Source: Paracoccaceae bacterium
GTDB lineage: Bacteria > Pseudomonadota > Alphaproteobacteria > Rhodobacterales > Rhodobacteraceae
Reading direction: 5' to 3'
NCBI GenBank assembly: GCA_003561595.1
Contig: PWWF01000095.1
Location: forward strand, 1-5,292
Length of the DNA stretch: 5,292 nucleotides
Below the pieces are notes generated by a model. The model was not told the DNA's origin and did no database searches. It was given only the letters and a program-made list of their open reading frames with translations. A program made the translations under genes and the position numbers. Each line of letters opens with the position of its first letter. Position 1 is the stretch's first letter. Shown here piece by piece: positions 5,135-5,292 of the stretch.

Positions 5135-5292
5135 GTGCAACCCTGTTCCCTGATCGAATCACTGGTCAGATTGCGCGATTATGCGGCTGAAAAGGATCTG
5201 CCCGCCGTGGCCGAGCATCTGGATGAGGCCGTGCACCTCGCCATGACCGAAATCGCCTCCAAGGGCTGGCAACCGCCGCCCGATGGTGGGCC
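5135..5292 (+). CDS. Small protein of unknown function (3' end outside window)
   Basis: Reading from GTG at 5135 gives 52 complete codons without a stop up to the window edge. The start is chosen because GGAG at 5123-5126 lies eight bases upstream; an in-frame GTG at 5126 has no such site. The visible part is largely helical and amphipathic (SLIESLVRLRDYAAEKDLPA, then a second helix with VAEHLDEAVHLAMTEIA). It then turns to WQPPPDGG. No signal peptide, membrane segment or catalytic motif is visible. I do not recognise the family. It is separated from ccr by the terminator and probably has its own promoter; TATGCT at 5073-5078 is a possible -10 box, but no -35 box is evident. In related genomes the ethylmalonyl-CoA mutase gene lies close to ccr, so it may lie just beyond the edge. 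Confidence 0.65.
   Translation, partial: MQPCSLIESLVRLRDYAAEKDLPAVAEHLDEAVHLAMTEIASKGWQPPPDGG

Noticed and set aside
5121..5153. ATG at 5121 as the start of a gene
   Set aside because: It reaches a TGA after ten codons; the ATGGAG sequence is better read as part of the ribosome binding site for GTG at 5135.

Overview
The window looks like chromosomal DNA of an alphaproteobacterium of the order Rhodobacterales (Roseobacter/Rhodobacter-type). The basis is high GC with GC-rich third codon positions, a crotonyl-CoA carboxylase/reductase closely resembling the Rhodobacter protein as I recall it, a ribosomal protein L21 with a long C-terminal extension of the kind seen in this group, and a perfect FNR/FnrL-type operator. 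No mobile element, CRISPR array, tRNA or rRNA gene was seen.

Layout. 1-709 (minus): rplU (L21 plus a fused helix-hairpin-helix domain), running off the left edge. 710-971: intergenic, holding the rplU leader with several short hairpins, a TTGACA-type rplU promoter, and a long imperfect hairpin whose loop carries a perfect four-tract G-quadruplex motif. 972-1931 (minus): a PPK2-family polyphosphate:nucleotide phosphotransferase. 1932-2116: divergent regulatory region with a consensus FNR box placed for class II activation of ppk2, a larger inverted repeat almost concentric with it, and three 13-bp repeats each with a palindromic core. 2117-3547 (plus): a membrane-anchored PlsB-like acyltransferase. 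3548-3685: leader of ccr with a long stem-loop just before the ribosome binding site. 3686-4975 (plus): ccr. 5000-5033: intrinsic terminator. 5135-5292 (plus): start of a small protein I do not recognise, cut by the right edge.

How the genes fit together. Ccr is the signature enzyme of the ethylmalonyl-CoA pathway, which assimilates acetyl-CoA in organisms without isocitrate lyase. The acyltransferase probably starts phospholipid synthesis or remodelling. PPK2 links polyphosphate to nucleotide pools, and its promoter layout suggests low-oxygen induction. This is mostly core metabolism and translation. The less ordinary content is in the three intergenic regions and in the L21 fusion.
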